64,000 nt of DNA, taken from the NCBI RefSeq assembly GCF_026586625.1, contig NZ_JAODIW010000006.1, forward strand, positions 568,927-632,926, written 5' to 3'. The DNA comes from Halobium salinum (GTDB taxonomy: Archaea; Halobacteriota; Halobacteria; Halobacteriales; Haloferacaceae). Both the position numbers and the translations under genes were made by a program. The notes under the pieces were generated by a model. It did not search any database and was not told the origin of the DNA. It saw only the letters and a list, made by a program, of their open reading frames with translations. Below, piece after piece: positions 8,411-16,390 of the stretch. Positions within the stretch are counted from its first letter, which is position 1, and every line of letters begins with the position of its first letter.

Positions 8411-9691
8411 ATGGAGACACAGGAATCGTACCCACTCGACGTCGAGTCGATCCGGGCCGACTTCCCCGTCCTCGAGCGCAAGGTCGGCGGCGACCCGACC
8501 GTCGCCGGCGAGGGCGACGGTGACGACGTGCCGCTCGTCTACCTCGACAACGCCGCGACGAGCCAGACGCCGAAGCGGGTCGTCGAGGCCATCGTCGACT
8601 ACTACTACGAGTACAACGCGAACGTCCACCGGGGCATCCACCACCTGAGTCAGGAGGCCTCCGTGGCCTACGAGGAGGCCCACGACCGGGTCGCGGACTT
8701 CGTCGGCGCCTCCGGCGGGCGCGAGGAGGTCGTGTTCACCAACAACACGACCGAGGCGGAGAACCTCGTCGCCCGCTCGTGGGGACTGAACGAACTCGGC
8801 CCCGAGGACTCCATCGTGCTCACCGAGATGGAACACCACGCCTCGCTGGTGACGTGGCAGCAGGTCGGCAAGAAGACCGGCGCGGAGGTGCGCTACATCC
8901 GCACCGAAGAGGACGGCACCCTCGACATGGACCACGCGGCCGACCTCATCGACGAGACGACCGAGATGGTGAGCGTCGTCCACGTCTCGAACACACTCGG
9001 CACGGTCAACCCGGTCGCCGAACTCGCGGACTTGGCCCACGAGCAGGACGCCTACATCTTCGTCGACGCCGCACAGTCCGTCCCCAACCGGTCGGTCGAC
9101 GTGGAGGCGATGGACGCCGACTTCCTCGCGTTCTCCGGGCACAAGATGTGCGGACCGACCGGTATCGGTGCGTTGTACGGGAAGCGTGCCATCCTGGAGG
9201 AGTTGGAGCCGTTCAACTACGGTGGCGGGCACGTCCGGAAGGTCACCTACGAGGACGCGACGTGGGAGGACCTCCCGTGGAAGTTCGAAGCCGGCACGCC
9301 CAACATCTCCGGCGGCATCGCGCTCGCCGAGGCGGTCGACTACCTCGAGGACATCGGAATGGACCGCATCCAGCGCCACGAGGAACTCCTCACGGAGTAC
9401 GCCTACGACCGCCTCTCCGAGTTCGACGACATCGAAATCTACGGTCCGCCGGGCGACCAGCGCGGGGGACTCGTCTCGTTCAACCTGGACGGCGTCCACT
9501 CGCACGACCTCTCCAGCATCCTCTCCGACCAGGGAATCGCCATCCGCGCCGGCGACCACTGTACCCAGCCGCTCCACGACAAGCTGGGGATTCCGGCGTC
9601 GACGCGCGCGTCGTTCTACCTGTACAACACCCGCGAGGAGGTCGACGCGCTGGTGGAAGGTGTCGACGAGGCGCGGGAGTTATTCGCCTGA
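8411..9691 (+). CDS. sufS: Cysteine desulfurase, SufS type
   Basis: A 426-residue PLP enzyme that takes sulfur from cysteine for Fe-S cluster assembly. PLP-binding Lys245 lies in FLAFSGHKMCGPTGIGALYG. The persulfide Cys384 lies in RAGDHCTQPL, the group II (SufS) form. Other family motifs are LDNAATSQTPKRVVEAI and VHRGIHHLSQEAS. The start ATG at 8411 is the only reasonable one and lies about 28 bp after a TATA-like box. sufU follows about 960 bp downstream in the same direction, separated by a methyltransferase gene on the other strand. The sufBCD scaffold genes are not in the window. Confidence 0.96.
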   Translation: METQESYPLDVESIRADFPVLERKVGGDPTVAGEGDGDDVPLVYLDNAATSQTPKRVVEAIVDYYYEYNANVHRGIHHLSQEASVAYEEAHDRVADFVGASGGREEVVFTNNTTEAENLVARSWGLNELGPEDSIVLTEMEHHASLVTWQQVGKKTGAEVRYIRTEEDGTLDMDHAADLIDETTEMVSVVHVSNTLGTVNPVAELADLAHEQDAYIFVDAAQSVPNRSVDVEAMDADFLAFSGHKMCGPTGIGALYGKRAILEELEPFNYGGGHVRKVTYEDATWEDLPWKFEAGTPNISGGIALAEAVDYLEDIGMDRIQRHEELLTEYAYDRLSEFDDIEIYGPPGDQRGGLVSFNLDGVHSHDLSSILSDQGIAIRAGDHCTQPLHDKLGIPASTRASFYLYNTREEVDALVEGVDEARELFA

Positions 9692-9754
9692 GCCGGTCGC
9701 TCGCTACCGGCTCAGTGCTGTTCACCTGACGCGGCCATTCGCTACTGGCGCCGT

Positions 9755-10483
9755 CTAGGCGCGGTCGGTCTTCTCCAGCACGACGACCCACTGATTGCTC
9801 TCCTCGTCCGACTCCGGGTGGCCGTAGCTGAACTCGGCAATCTCCCACGGGGTGCCGACGAGTGCCTCCGCCAAGCGTCGCCGGTCGAACAGCCGAAAGT
9901 AGAGCGTCCGACCCACTTCCCCCTCGTACTCGCAGTGAAAGACGCGGTGGGCGAGCCCGGGTGCGGGGTCGTCGCGGACGGCGAACACGCCCTGTGCCAC
10001 CGACCGCTGGGGGCCGTAGTTGTCGAGAATCGCGGTCGCGTCCGACGTCGTCACGTACGCGAGGTCGTCGAGGAACGCTCGCACGCCCGCCATCGACCCC
10101 GCCAGGCCGAGTTGGGTGCCGACCGCGACGGCCGACCGGAACCGGTCCCGTTCGAAGTGGTCGCGGAGCGAGAACATGTCCGCGCGGCGGGCGTCCTCGA
10201 CGCCGCGCTCGCGCATCGTCCGCACGAGGTGGTCGCTCACCTCGACGGCGACCGTTTCGAAGCGCTCCTGGAAGTACAGGCTGTCGCGACCGGCACCGGC
10301 GCCCATGTCCAGCAGCGGGCCGTCGAGCCACGACTCGAACCACTCGTCGGGTTCGTGGTCGCCGAAGTACCACCGCTCGATAGCGTGCTCGCGCGTCTCG
10401 TCGCCGTCGCGGTCGACGAGTGGCTCCTCGCGCTCGCCGAGGTGGTGGTCGCGGACGGCGCGACCGAACGGGTCCCTCGTCAT
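9755..10483 (-). CDS. Class I SAM-dependent methyltransferase
   Basis: A 242-residue protein. Motif I is GPLLDMGAGAGRDSLYFQE, followed by an acidic residue at the end of strand 2 (VAVEVS), then RRADMFSLRDHFERDRFRSAVAVGTQLGLAG. This is the SAM-binding Rossmann pattern. The start MTRDPFGRAVRDHH at 10483 is chosen because the upstream extension to 10744 is not protein-like. The substrate cannot be inferred. It sits between sufS and sufU but on the opposite strand, so it is not part of a suf operon. Confidence 0.86.
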   Translation of the reverse strand: MTRDPFGRAVRDHHLGEREEPLVDRDGDETREHAIERWYFGDHEPDEWFESWLDGPLLDMGAGAGRDSLYFQERFETVAVEVSDHLVRTMRERGVEDARRADMFSLRDHFERDRFRSAVAVGTQLGLAGSMAGVRAFLDDLAYVTTSDATAILDNYGPQRSVAQGVFAVRDDPAPGLAHRVFHCEYEGEVGRTLYFRLFDRRRLAEALVGTPWEIAEFSYGHPESDEESNQWVVVLEKTDRA

Positions 10484-10654
10484 CGGCCGTGGTATCACGG
10501 CGCAATTGTAATAACTCTGTAACGAGTCTGTGTCGCATTCACAGGGGCCGCCGGCGGTGGAGAGGATGGCCGGACTTCGGGCCGTGTGCAGCGGTACTGA
10601 ACCCCACGACGGAACCCTTTTCCGGCGCATACCCGTAGCAGGAGCCGATTGACT

Positions 10655-11068
10655 ATGGGTTCGGACATGTACCGACAGCAGATACTCGACCACTACAAGA
10701 ACCCCCGCAACTACGGCGAACTCGACGATGCCACCTTCTCGCACGTCGGGGAGAACCCCTCCTGTGGCGACACCATCCGGATGGACGTCAGATTGGAGGA
10801 CGACGACGAGACCATCGAGTACGTCGCGTTCTCGGGTGACGGCTGTGCTATCTCACAGGCCAGCGCGAGCATGCTCTCCTCGAAACTGCAGGGGTTGACG
10901 CTCGACGAACTCGCCGAGTTGGACCGCGACGACGTGGTCGACATGCTCGGCGTCGACATCAGCCCGATGCGCATCAAGTGCGCCGTGCTCGCCGAGAAGG
11001 TCGCACAGGACGGCGCCAAAATCTACCGCGAGGACCTCGACATCGACGCGACGACGACCGAGGAGTAG
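10655..11068 (+). CDS. sufU: Fe-S cluster assembly scaffold / sulfur acceptor SufU
   Basis: A 137-residue member of the SufU/IscU family, partner of SufS. The three conserved cysteines are present: Cys37 with Asp39 (NPSCGDTIR), Cys64 (SGDGCAISQAS) and Cys109 (PMRIKCAVLAEK). The SufU-type length fits. The start MGSDMYRQQILDHYKNPRNYG at 10655 fits the family better than the GTG-type extension six bases earlier. Sequence does not settle whether it acts as scaffold or as sulfur-transfer protein. Confidence 0.94.
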   Translation: MGSDMYRQQILDHYKNPRNYGELDDATFSHVGENPSCGDTIRMDVRLEDDDETIEYVAFSGDGCAISQASASMLSSKLQGLTLDELAELDRDDVVDMLGVDISPMRIKCAVLAEKVAQDGAKIYREDLDIDATTTEE

Positions 11069-11139
11069 TCGACCCTCGACGTCGCCGCTCGTCCTCTCGC
11101 CGTTTCCGCGGTTCGCCGCCGTCGCTCGTTCTCCCCCGC

Positions 11140-11904
11140 CTACTCCGGAATCGTCCGGACGAACCGCTCGGGGTCGTCGTGGAAGCAGTCCCCGACGACG
11201 ACGGCGTCGGCGCCGGCGTCGAGAATCTCTCGGGTCTGTTCCTGCCGTTCGATGCCCCCGCCGTAGAGCAGCACCGTCTCGTCGAGGTACTGCGCCGCGG
11301 CTTCGACGTCTCGGGGGCCGCCGTAGGTGCCCGAGTACTCGACGTAGAACACTTCGAAGCCGTAGAGCGCCTCCGTCGCGAGCGCGGCGCCGGCGACTTG
11401 GTCGGTGTCGTAGCGGCGCTCGACGCCGGACTCGGCGGCGGCCTTCGACTCGAGATTCTGGACGACGTACCCCTCGCCGATGACCTTCTCGGCGACCTCG
11501 GCGACCGCCTCGCGGCCGCGCTCGGCGATGAGGTCCCCGACGAGCGGGAGTCCGGAGCCGAGCGCCTCCTCCGGCTTGCGAGCCACCTCGGTGAAGAAGT
11601 CGACGTGTTTCTCGACGAAATTGTCGCGGTCGCCGTTGTACACCGCGGGGACCGCGAGGTTGTCGACCGCCTCGACCGTCTCCCTCGAGACGTGACTCGC
11701 GCTGTTTGGCTCTTGGAAGAGCGGGAGGCCGGGACACTGCTCGCGGATGCGCTCGACCGCGTCGAGGGTGTTCTCCTCCGTCACGCCGTCGGAGCCGCCG
11801 ACGATGACGAGGTCGGTGCGGTCGAGGATAGAGAGGTCCGCCGGCAGGTCCTCGGCCGGGTCGACCTTGGTCACGTGGTCGATGTCGCTCCAGTCGACGG
11901 GCAT
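11140..11904 (-). CDS. Phosphoglycerol geranylgeranyltransferase family (GGGP synthase)
   Basis: A 254-residue TIM-barrel prenyltransferase of the GGGPS/PcrB family. It makes the first ether bond of archaeal lipids from glycerol-1-phosphate and geranylgeranyl diphosphate. Visible family motifs are HVTKVDPAE, VIVGGSDGVT, LFQEPNSASHVS, FYVEYSGTYGGP, LLYGGGI and GADAVVVGDCFHDD. The last three form the phosphate-binding side of the barrel. The ATG at 11904 follows a GC-rich leader. The chain-length specificity (geranylgeranyl versus others) cannot be read from sequence. Confidence 0.93.
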   Translation of the reverse strand: MPVDWSDIDHVTKVDPAEDLPADLSILDRTDLVIVGGSDGVTEENTLDAVERIREQCPGLPLFQEPNSASHVSRETVEAVDNLAVPAVYNGDRDNFVEKHVDFFTEVARKPEEALGSGLPLVGDLIAERGREAVAEVAEKVIGEGYVVQNLESKAAAESGVERRYDTDQVAGAALATEALYGFEVFYVEYSGTYGGPRDVEAAAQYLDETVLLYGGGIERQEQTREILDAGADAVVVGDCFHDDPERFVRTIPE

Positions 11905-11979
11905 TGTACCCGGGTTCGCGCGGTGGGGGTAATAGGTTCCCGGATTGGGAGGCGCGGCGGACGGCCCGCAGGTGCCGCC

Positions 11980-12735
11980 TCAGACCAGCCCCGTCACCGA
12001 CGCGTACTCCCAGAGGAACTGGACGGCGTTGAACAGCCCGTGAGCGACTGCCGGGACGAGGATGTTCTCCGTCCGGAGGTAGAGGTAGCCGAGCAACCCA
12101 CCGAGGACGAAGATGGTCGCCAGCGTGACGACCCGGCCCTCGCCGACGTACGACGACCAGTGGATGAGTGCGAAGATTGCGCTCGCCCCCACCAGTCCGG
12201 GCCACGGGCCGTACTCCCGGTGGAGCGTCCCCTGGACGACCCCCCGGAAGACCAGTTCCTCCGCCGGCCCGACGAGCAGGAGGGTCATCGGGACCAGGTA
12301 GAGGAAGAACGCGGGTTGGTCCTGGCCGAACTGCACCAGCGCGCTCTCCGCGGGTTGGAGCGCCGTGAGTTCGTAGACGAACGACGACGCGAACAGGAGA
12401 CCGACGAGCGCGACGAGACCGGCGGCCATCCAGCCCAGGTCGCGGGCGGTCGGGGTGCGGAGGCCGAGCAGGTCCCAGTCGTCTCGGAGCGAGAAGTACG
12501 CCGCGGCGGTGAGGATGAACCCGACGAACTGGAACGAGCTGATGAGGACGCGCCCGAGCGCGTCCTCCTGTGTCAGGCCGAGCGGTCGGAGGGCGCCGGC
12601 GCCGAGGGCGACGAACACCGCGGCGACGATGAACGCGCCGGCGACGACGCTGACGACGGCGCCGAGCGTCTGGAGGTGTCGTCCGAGCCCGTCCGCGTCG
12701 GTGGTCGAGGACCGAGTCGGGGAGTCCGAGGCCAT
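11980..12735 (-). CDS. CPBP-family intramembrane protease
   Basis: A 251-residue membrane protein with about eight hydrophobic helices and the Abi/CPBP (Rce1-like) catalytic set: GPAEELVFRGVVQG (EExxxR), FALIHW and AHGLFNAVQF (HxxxN). Such proteins are predicted membrane glutamate proteases. The start MASDSPTRSSTTDADG at 12735 is preferred to the upstream extension. It lies close behind pgi on the same strand with about 70 bp between, so co-transcription is possible. The target is unknown. Confidence 0.88.
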   Translation of the reverse strand: MASDSPTRSSTTDADGLGRHLQTLGAVVSVVAGAFIVAAVFVALGAGALRPLGLTQEDALGRVLISSFQFVGFILTAAAYFSLRDDWDLLGLRTPTARDLGWMAAGLVALVGLLFASSFVYELTALQPAESALVQFGQDQPAFFLYLVPMTLLLVGPAEELVFRGVVQGTLHREYGPWPGLVGASAIFALIHWSSYVGEGRVVTLATIFVLGGLLGYLYLRTENILVPAVAHGLFNAVQFLWEYASVTGLV

Positions 12736-12805
12736 TCGTTGGTGAGGTGGTAGTCGTGGGGCGGGCGTAACTCCGTCGGTCCCCACTCGTGGAGCCGACG
12801 AACCC

Positions 12806-14092
12806 TTACTCGACGACCAACGTCTCCTTGTCCTGCACCGCGTCGGCCTCCTCGAAGTCGCCGCCGCCGAGGAGCCCGCGGGCGGCCTTCTTCCCCCACT
12901 CCACGGCGGGCTGGGTAAACGTCGAGACGTTGTCGAGCTCGCCGTATAGCACCGTCGCGGCCTCCATCGCGTACAGTAGCTCGCCCAGATTTCGCTCGTC
13001 GACGCGCTCCAGTTCGATGCGGACGTTGGGGACGGCGGCGGCCTTCAGGCTCGCCTCCGTGGCCTCGAACTCGGCGTCGAGCAGTTCGCCGAGGCTCTTC
13101 CCGCCGAGGTAGGAGAGGCCGTCGAGGTCCGTCTCGGGGATGGCCCGGTCCTCGTACTCGCGGGGTCGGACGAGCGTGACGAGCTTGTCGTTCGGCCCGG
13201 CACGGTAGAGTTGGAGCTGGGAGTGCTGGTCGGTCGCGCCGAGGGCGCGGGCGGGCGTCTGGCCGACGCCGTCCTTCCCGAGGCTCTCGGCCCAGAGCTG
13301 GGCGAACCACTCGGCGAACGTCTCCAGGCTCTCGGCGTAGGGCATCATCGCGTTGACGCCGGCGCCGCGGCGGGCCAGCGCGTACGAGACCGCGCCGTAG
13401 GCGTAGCCGGGGGAGTCGTACAGCGACCCGGAGAGGGAGTCCATGGCGTCGGCGCCGCCCTGGAGGAGGGCGTCGAGGTCGTGGCCCTGAATCGCGGCGC
13501 AGGCCAGCCCGACCGTCGAGAGCGCCGAGAACCGACCCGGAACCCCGTCGGGAACGTCGAGCGCCGGGAGGTCGTGCTTGTTCGCCAGTTCGCGGAGGTT
13601 CCCCTCCTCGCCGGTTGTGACGAACGTTCGGTCGGTCCAGTCGACGCCCGCCGACTCCATCGCGTCGCGGACGACGAGGAAGTTCGAGAGCGTCTCGGCC
13701 GTCGTTCCGGAGCGCGAGACGACGTTGACGACCGTGCGGTCGAGCGGGAGGGCGTCGAGCTTTCGCGTGACCCACTCGGGGTCGACGTTGTCGAGGAAGT
13801 AGGCGTCGACCTCGGAGTCGAGGGCGTTGGCGACCGTCGCGGCGCCCAGCGCACTCCCGCCGATGCCGACCGTGAGGACGGCGGCAGGGTTCTCGAAGCG
13901 CGAGACGGCCGAGCGGATGGCGTCGGCGTCCGTCGTCTCCGGCAGGTTCAGCGCGGCGTACCCGTGCTCCTCGGCCTCGCGTCCGGCGGCGATGGTCCCG
14001 TGTGCGTCCGCGACCCGTTCGTCGAGGCGGTCGAGGGTGTCGCGGTCCAGGCCCGGCCGGGTGCCGAGGGCGTTCCCCAAGTCTACGTACAT
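12806..14092 (-). CDS. pgi: Glucose-6-phosphate isomerase
   Basis: A 428-residue enzyme that converts glucose-6-phosphate and fructose-6-phosphate. The SIS-type phosphate-binding motifs are present: VGIGGSALGAATVANAL and NVVSRSGTTAETLSNF. Other PGI regions are GRFSALSTVGL, ATDQHSQLQLYRAGP and the C-terminal Lys in STFTQPAVEWGKKAARGLL. The start at 14092 (MYVDLGNALG) is supported by a TATA-like box 26 bp upstream; the longer frame to 14197 is rejected. It supplies fructose-6-phosphate, the substrate of GlmS encoded elsewhere in this window. Confidence 0.95.
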   Translation of the reverse strand: MYVDLGNALGTRPGLDRDTLDRLDERVADAHGTIAAGREAEEHGYAALNLPETTDADAIRSAVSRFENPAAVLTVGIGGSALGAATVANALDSEVDAYFLDNVDPEWVTRKLDALPLDRTVVNVVSRSGTTAETLSNFLVVRDAMESAGVDWTDRTFVTTGEEGNLRELANKHDLPALDVPDGVPGRFSALSTVGLACAAIQGHDLDALLQGGADAMDSLSGSLYDSPGYAYGAVSYALARRGAGVNAMMPYAESLETFAEWFAQLWAESLGKDGVGQTPARALGATDQHSQLQLYRAGPNDKLVTLVRPREYEDRAIPETDLDGLSYLGGKSLGELLDAEFEATEASLKAAAVPNVRIELERVDERNLGELLYAMEAATVLYGELDNVSTFTQPAVEWGKKAARGLLGGGDFEEADAVQDKETLVVE

Positions 14093-14113
14093 ATCGGGAA
14101 CGCGACCGGCGAC

Positions 14114-14121
14114 GGTAAAAC
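14114..14121 (-). promoter_or_regulatory. TATA-like box of pgi
   Basis: On the minus strand GTTTTACC lies about 26 bp before the pgi ATG, the spacing expected for a leaderless haloarchaeal transcript. Confidence 0.6.
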
Positions 14122-14431
14122 GGTTTGCCCGTCTCTCTCGTTCCGGTACCGGAGGGAGCCATCGCCGGCCATCGAGCCGGTACGAGCGAGTCCCCACCCG
14201 CCGACGACTCGCGGGAGACGACCGCCGGGACCGCGACCGCGGACCGGAGGACGGCGAGGGCAGGGGGAACGAAGGAGATGGTGAGGACAGGGGCGACGAG
14301 GGAGACGGTGACGGCGAAGGAGACGACGGCGACGAGGGGGCTCATCGAGTTTTCCCAAACGTCGCCGATAACGGGTCACTACCTCGTCCGGCGACCGCTC
14401 GACGCGACCGTTTCGGGCCGGTAATCGGCGG
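14122..14431. other. Intergenic, purine-rich stretch
   Basis: No supported gene. From about 14235 to 14340 the plus strand is a G/A-rich run of GACGAGG/GGCGACG words. Read on the minus strand it gives a hydrophobic-looking frame starting at 14345, but this merges with pgi shadow frames and is not credible as a gene. Confidence 0.4.
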
Positions 14432-14440
14432 CTAACTAAG
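14432..14440 (+). promoter_or_regulatory. TATA-like box
   Basis: CTAACTAAG lies about 27 bp before the ATG at 14465, the leaderless spacing; it also supports that ATG rather than the GTG at 14453. Confidence 0.55.
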
Positions 14441-14464
14441 GTAGTAGAGCTAGTGTATCCGAGT

Positions 14465-14755
14465 ATGCATCGGACTGGGTGGACCCGTCTCGGGGTCCTC
14501 ACCGTGGCGCTCGTCGGGGTCCTCCTCGCGGCGGGGGGGCTCGGCCTCGCCGTCCCGGGCCCCGACGCCTCACCCGTCGCCGGCGACGAGCGAGCGACCT
14601 CGACCGACGGGGCCGCCGCGGACGGGACCGTGGCGGACGGCACCGACGAGGATATCGAGGGCGAGACCCGGGTCGTCACCTCGGAGCCGAAGTGGGAGCC
14701 GGCGGCGACCCCGCCCGCTTCGGGGAACGACACGGTTAATTCGGCCAACGCCTAA
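14465..14755 (+). CDS. Small exported protein of unknown function
   Basis: A 96-residue protein beginning MHRTGWTRLGVLTVALVGVL, a typical Sec signal or anchor. The rest is acidic, Thr/Ala-rich and probably disordered, ending in PASGNDTVNSANA with one N-glycosylation sequon (NDT). The ATG at 14465 is placed correctly for its promoter. It ends 9 bp before the next membrane-protein gene, so they probably form one transcript. No family recognised. Confidence 0.65.
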   Translation: MHRTGWTRLGVLTVALVGVLLAAGGLGLAVPGPDASPVAGDERATSTDGAAADGTVADGTDEDIEGETRVVTSEPKWEPAATPPASGNDTVNSANA

Positions 14756-14764
14756 GCGCGGGTA

Positions 14765-15271
14765 ATGAGCAATCGCGGGTACGGCGGGCTTTTCGGCGCG
14801 TTCCCCTACGCCTTCCGAGCGAGCGACTCGTGGTTCTTCCGTAGCTACGTCCTCCTGAGTGCCCTCACCTCCCTCCTCGTCGGGCTCCTCGTCGCGGCCG
14901 GCGTCGTCGTCCTGCTGGGCAACACCGCCTCCTTCTCGGGCGGGAGCATCACCCTCAGTCGCGCGTTCTACATCGTCGTCGGACTCCTCGTGGTCGGACC
15001 CATCCTCGCCCCCACGCTGTTCGTCGCCCGCCGCCACCGACGGGGGTGGAGCAGCGACGGCGACGGCTACGACGTGGCGCTCGCGCTCTCGGGGTACGCC
15101 TTCCTGGCCTCGCTGTACGTGGGGTTGGTGGTCTCCATCCCGCCGGAGTTCCAGCAGGGGGATGCCGGCGGCGTCGTGCAACTACTCTACGCCCTCCCCC
15201 CACTCGCCGGTCTCGTCCCGCCGCTCGCCGCCGCCGGCGGCATCTACCTCGTCCACCGCGTCCTGCGCTGA
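14765..15271 (+). CDS. Haloarchaeal membrane protein, four or five helices
   Basis: A 168-residue integral membrane protein. Hydrophobic segments lie at about residues 27-49, 63-83, 103-123 and 134-165. The N-terminus (MSNRGYGGLFGAFPYAFRASDSWFFRSY) is aromatic and precedes the first helix, as in a group of conserved haloarchaeal proteins without known function. It is tightly spaced after the exported protein at 14465. Confidence 0.8.
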   Translation: MSNRGYGGLFGAFPYAFRASDSWFFRSYVLLSALTSLLVGLLVAAGVVVLLGNTASFSGGSITLSRAFYIVVGLLVVGPILAPTLFVARRHRRGWSSDGDGYDVALALSGYAFLASLYVGLVVSIPPEFQQGDAGGVVQLLYALPPLAGLVPPLAAAGGIYLVHRVLR

Positions 15272-15335
15272 CGCGGTGGGCACGTCGTCGGTCGAGGACG
15301 AAACCCCCAAACCGTCCGACCGCCTACCGCCGGCC

Positions 15336-15881
15336 ATGACAGACGAGCGCGAGGCGGCCGTCCGCGACGCCATCGCGGCGGCCCGCGAAGAGACAGTCGA
15401 CGAGGGTGGCAGCGACGACCGAAAGGAGGGGACGTTTCTCGTCACCGCCGCCGACGAGGCGTCGGCCGTCCTGAAGGACGTGGACGACGGGCAGGTGCTC
15501 ACCCTGTCGTCGAACCCGGGCGTCGAGGTCGACGACGCCGTGGAGGGCGTCGTCGCCGCCGACCCGCCGATGAACGTCACCTACCAGCTCGTGGAAATCG
15601 AGCGCCGCTGGTCGCTGTCCATCGAAGTGAGCGACGAATCGCCGACGAGGACCTCGGTCGACGTCGGCGACGAGCAGGCCGTCGGCGAACTCGACCGCCG
15701 CGAGCGCGCCGGCCACGGCGAGATTCACGTCATCACCGTCCCCGACGGCGAGGGCGCCGACGCGGCCCGCGAGGTCGCGGAGGACCGCGAGGCGACCCTC
15801 ACTCGGGCCGCCAGACTGGGCGTGAACCGGGTGGAGATTCGGTTCGGCGACGGCGTCGTCAGCGTGCGCTACGTGCCCTGA
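15336..15881 (+). CDS. Haloarchaeal soluble protein, DUF5812-like
   Basis: A 181-residue acidic protein starting MTDEREAAVRDAIAAAREET. It has a compact central part (GTFLVTAADEASAVLKDVDDGQVLTLSSNP, then MNVTYQLVEIERRWSLSIE) and a C-terminal half with alternating helix and strand (IHVITVPDGEGADAAREVAED ... RVEIRFGDGVVSVRYVP). This resembles a conserved haloarchaeal family that I believe is DUF5812, but I cannot check. The ATG at 15336 is the natural start; the frame upstream is a shadow of the membrane-protein gene. Confidence 0.75.
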   Translation: MTDEREAAVRDAIAAAREETVDEGGSDDRKEGTFLVTAADEASAVLKDVDDGQVLTLSSNPGVEVDDAVEGVVAADPPMNVTYQLVEIERRWSLSIEVSDESPTRTSVDVGDEQAVGELDRRERAGHGEIHVITVPDGEGADAAREVAEDREATLTRAARLGVNRVEIRFGDGVVSVRYVP

Positions 15882-15914
15882 CCCCGGCTCCCCTGCTCCT
15901 GCGCTTCGTCGGAT

Positions 15915-16232
15915 TCACCGGTTCGGCCCGGCCGCGCTCTGCACCCGCCAGCCGCTCGCCACGTCGACCTCCCGGGTCGTGAACGCGATGTCGGTGTCGT
16001 CGCCGACCGGCCCCTCGCCTTCGACCGCCTCGACCCTGAGCGGGATGTCCGGCGAGTTGCCACAACAGCCCACGTCGACGAACTCGGTGAACTCCTCGCC
16101 GACCTCGACGTCGCCGAGCGTCCGCCGGAAGTAGCTCCGGAACCGGTCGCCCGTGAGTTGGTCGCGGCTCCAGTCACCCAGCGACTCGGGGTAGGAGATG
16201 ACGACGCACGTGGCCGTGGACGCTTCGCTCAT
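15915..16232 (-). CDS. Small haloarchaeal protein of unknown function
   Basis: A 105-residue protein starting MSEASTATCVVISYPESLGD. It has the cysteine pair CC in VDVGCCGNSPDIPLRV and ends with FTTREVDVASGWRVQSAAGPNR. No membrane segment. The paired cysteines could bind a metal, but there is no other ligand pattern. Convergent with the gene before it and divergent from secF. The ATG at 16232 is chosen over the frame extension to 16292. Confidence 0.68.
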   Translation of the reverse strand: MSEASTATCVVISYPESLGDWSRDQLTGDRFRSYFRRTLGDVEVGEEFTEFVDVGCCGNSPDIPLRVEAVEGEGPVGDDTDIAFTTREVDVASGWRVQSAAGPNR

Positions 16233-16322
16233 GGCACCCGGTAGGCCGTCACGGGACAAAGGCCTCACGCCGGTGGGCGTCGCCGGCGTCACCCGGGTCC
16301 CGTCGTTCGGTCCGAAGAAGAA

Positions 16323-16330
16323 GGCTTATT
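16323..16330 (+). promoter_or_regulatory. TATA-like box of the secF-secD operon
   Basis: GGCTTATT ends 25 bp before the ATG at 16355. Haloarchaeal transcription starts about 26 bp after this box, so the message would begin at the ATG of a short leader ORF and not at the secF ATG at 16390. Confidence 0.55.
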
Positions 16331-16354
16331 CGGCGCGGGGCGAGAGCGGCCGAC

Positions 16355-16390
16355 ATGGACCAGTTCGCTGACCGACCGGAGGGACTCTGA
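16355..16390 (+). CDS. 11-codon leader ORF overlapping the secF start
   Basis: ATG at 16355 encodes MDQFADRPEGL and stops with TGA at 16388-16390. The last base of this stop is the first base of the secF ATG (TGATG), the same junction as between secF and secD. With the TATA-like box 26 bp upstream, a leaderless mRNA would begin with this peptide and secF would be reached by re-initiation. The short ORF is seen in the sequence; translation is inference. Confidence 0.5.
   Translation: MDQFADRPEGL

Noticed and set aside
14122-14345. Hydrophobic minus-strand frame starting at 14345
   Set aside because: The hydrophobicity comes from the purine-rich plus strand; the frame runs into shadows of pgi without a stop and has no family features.
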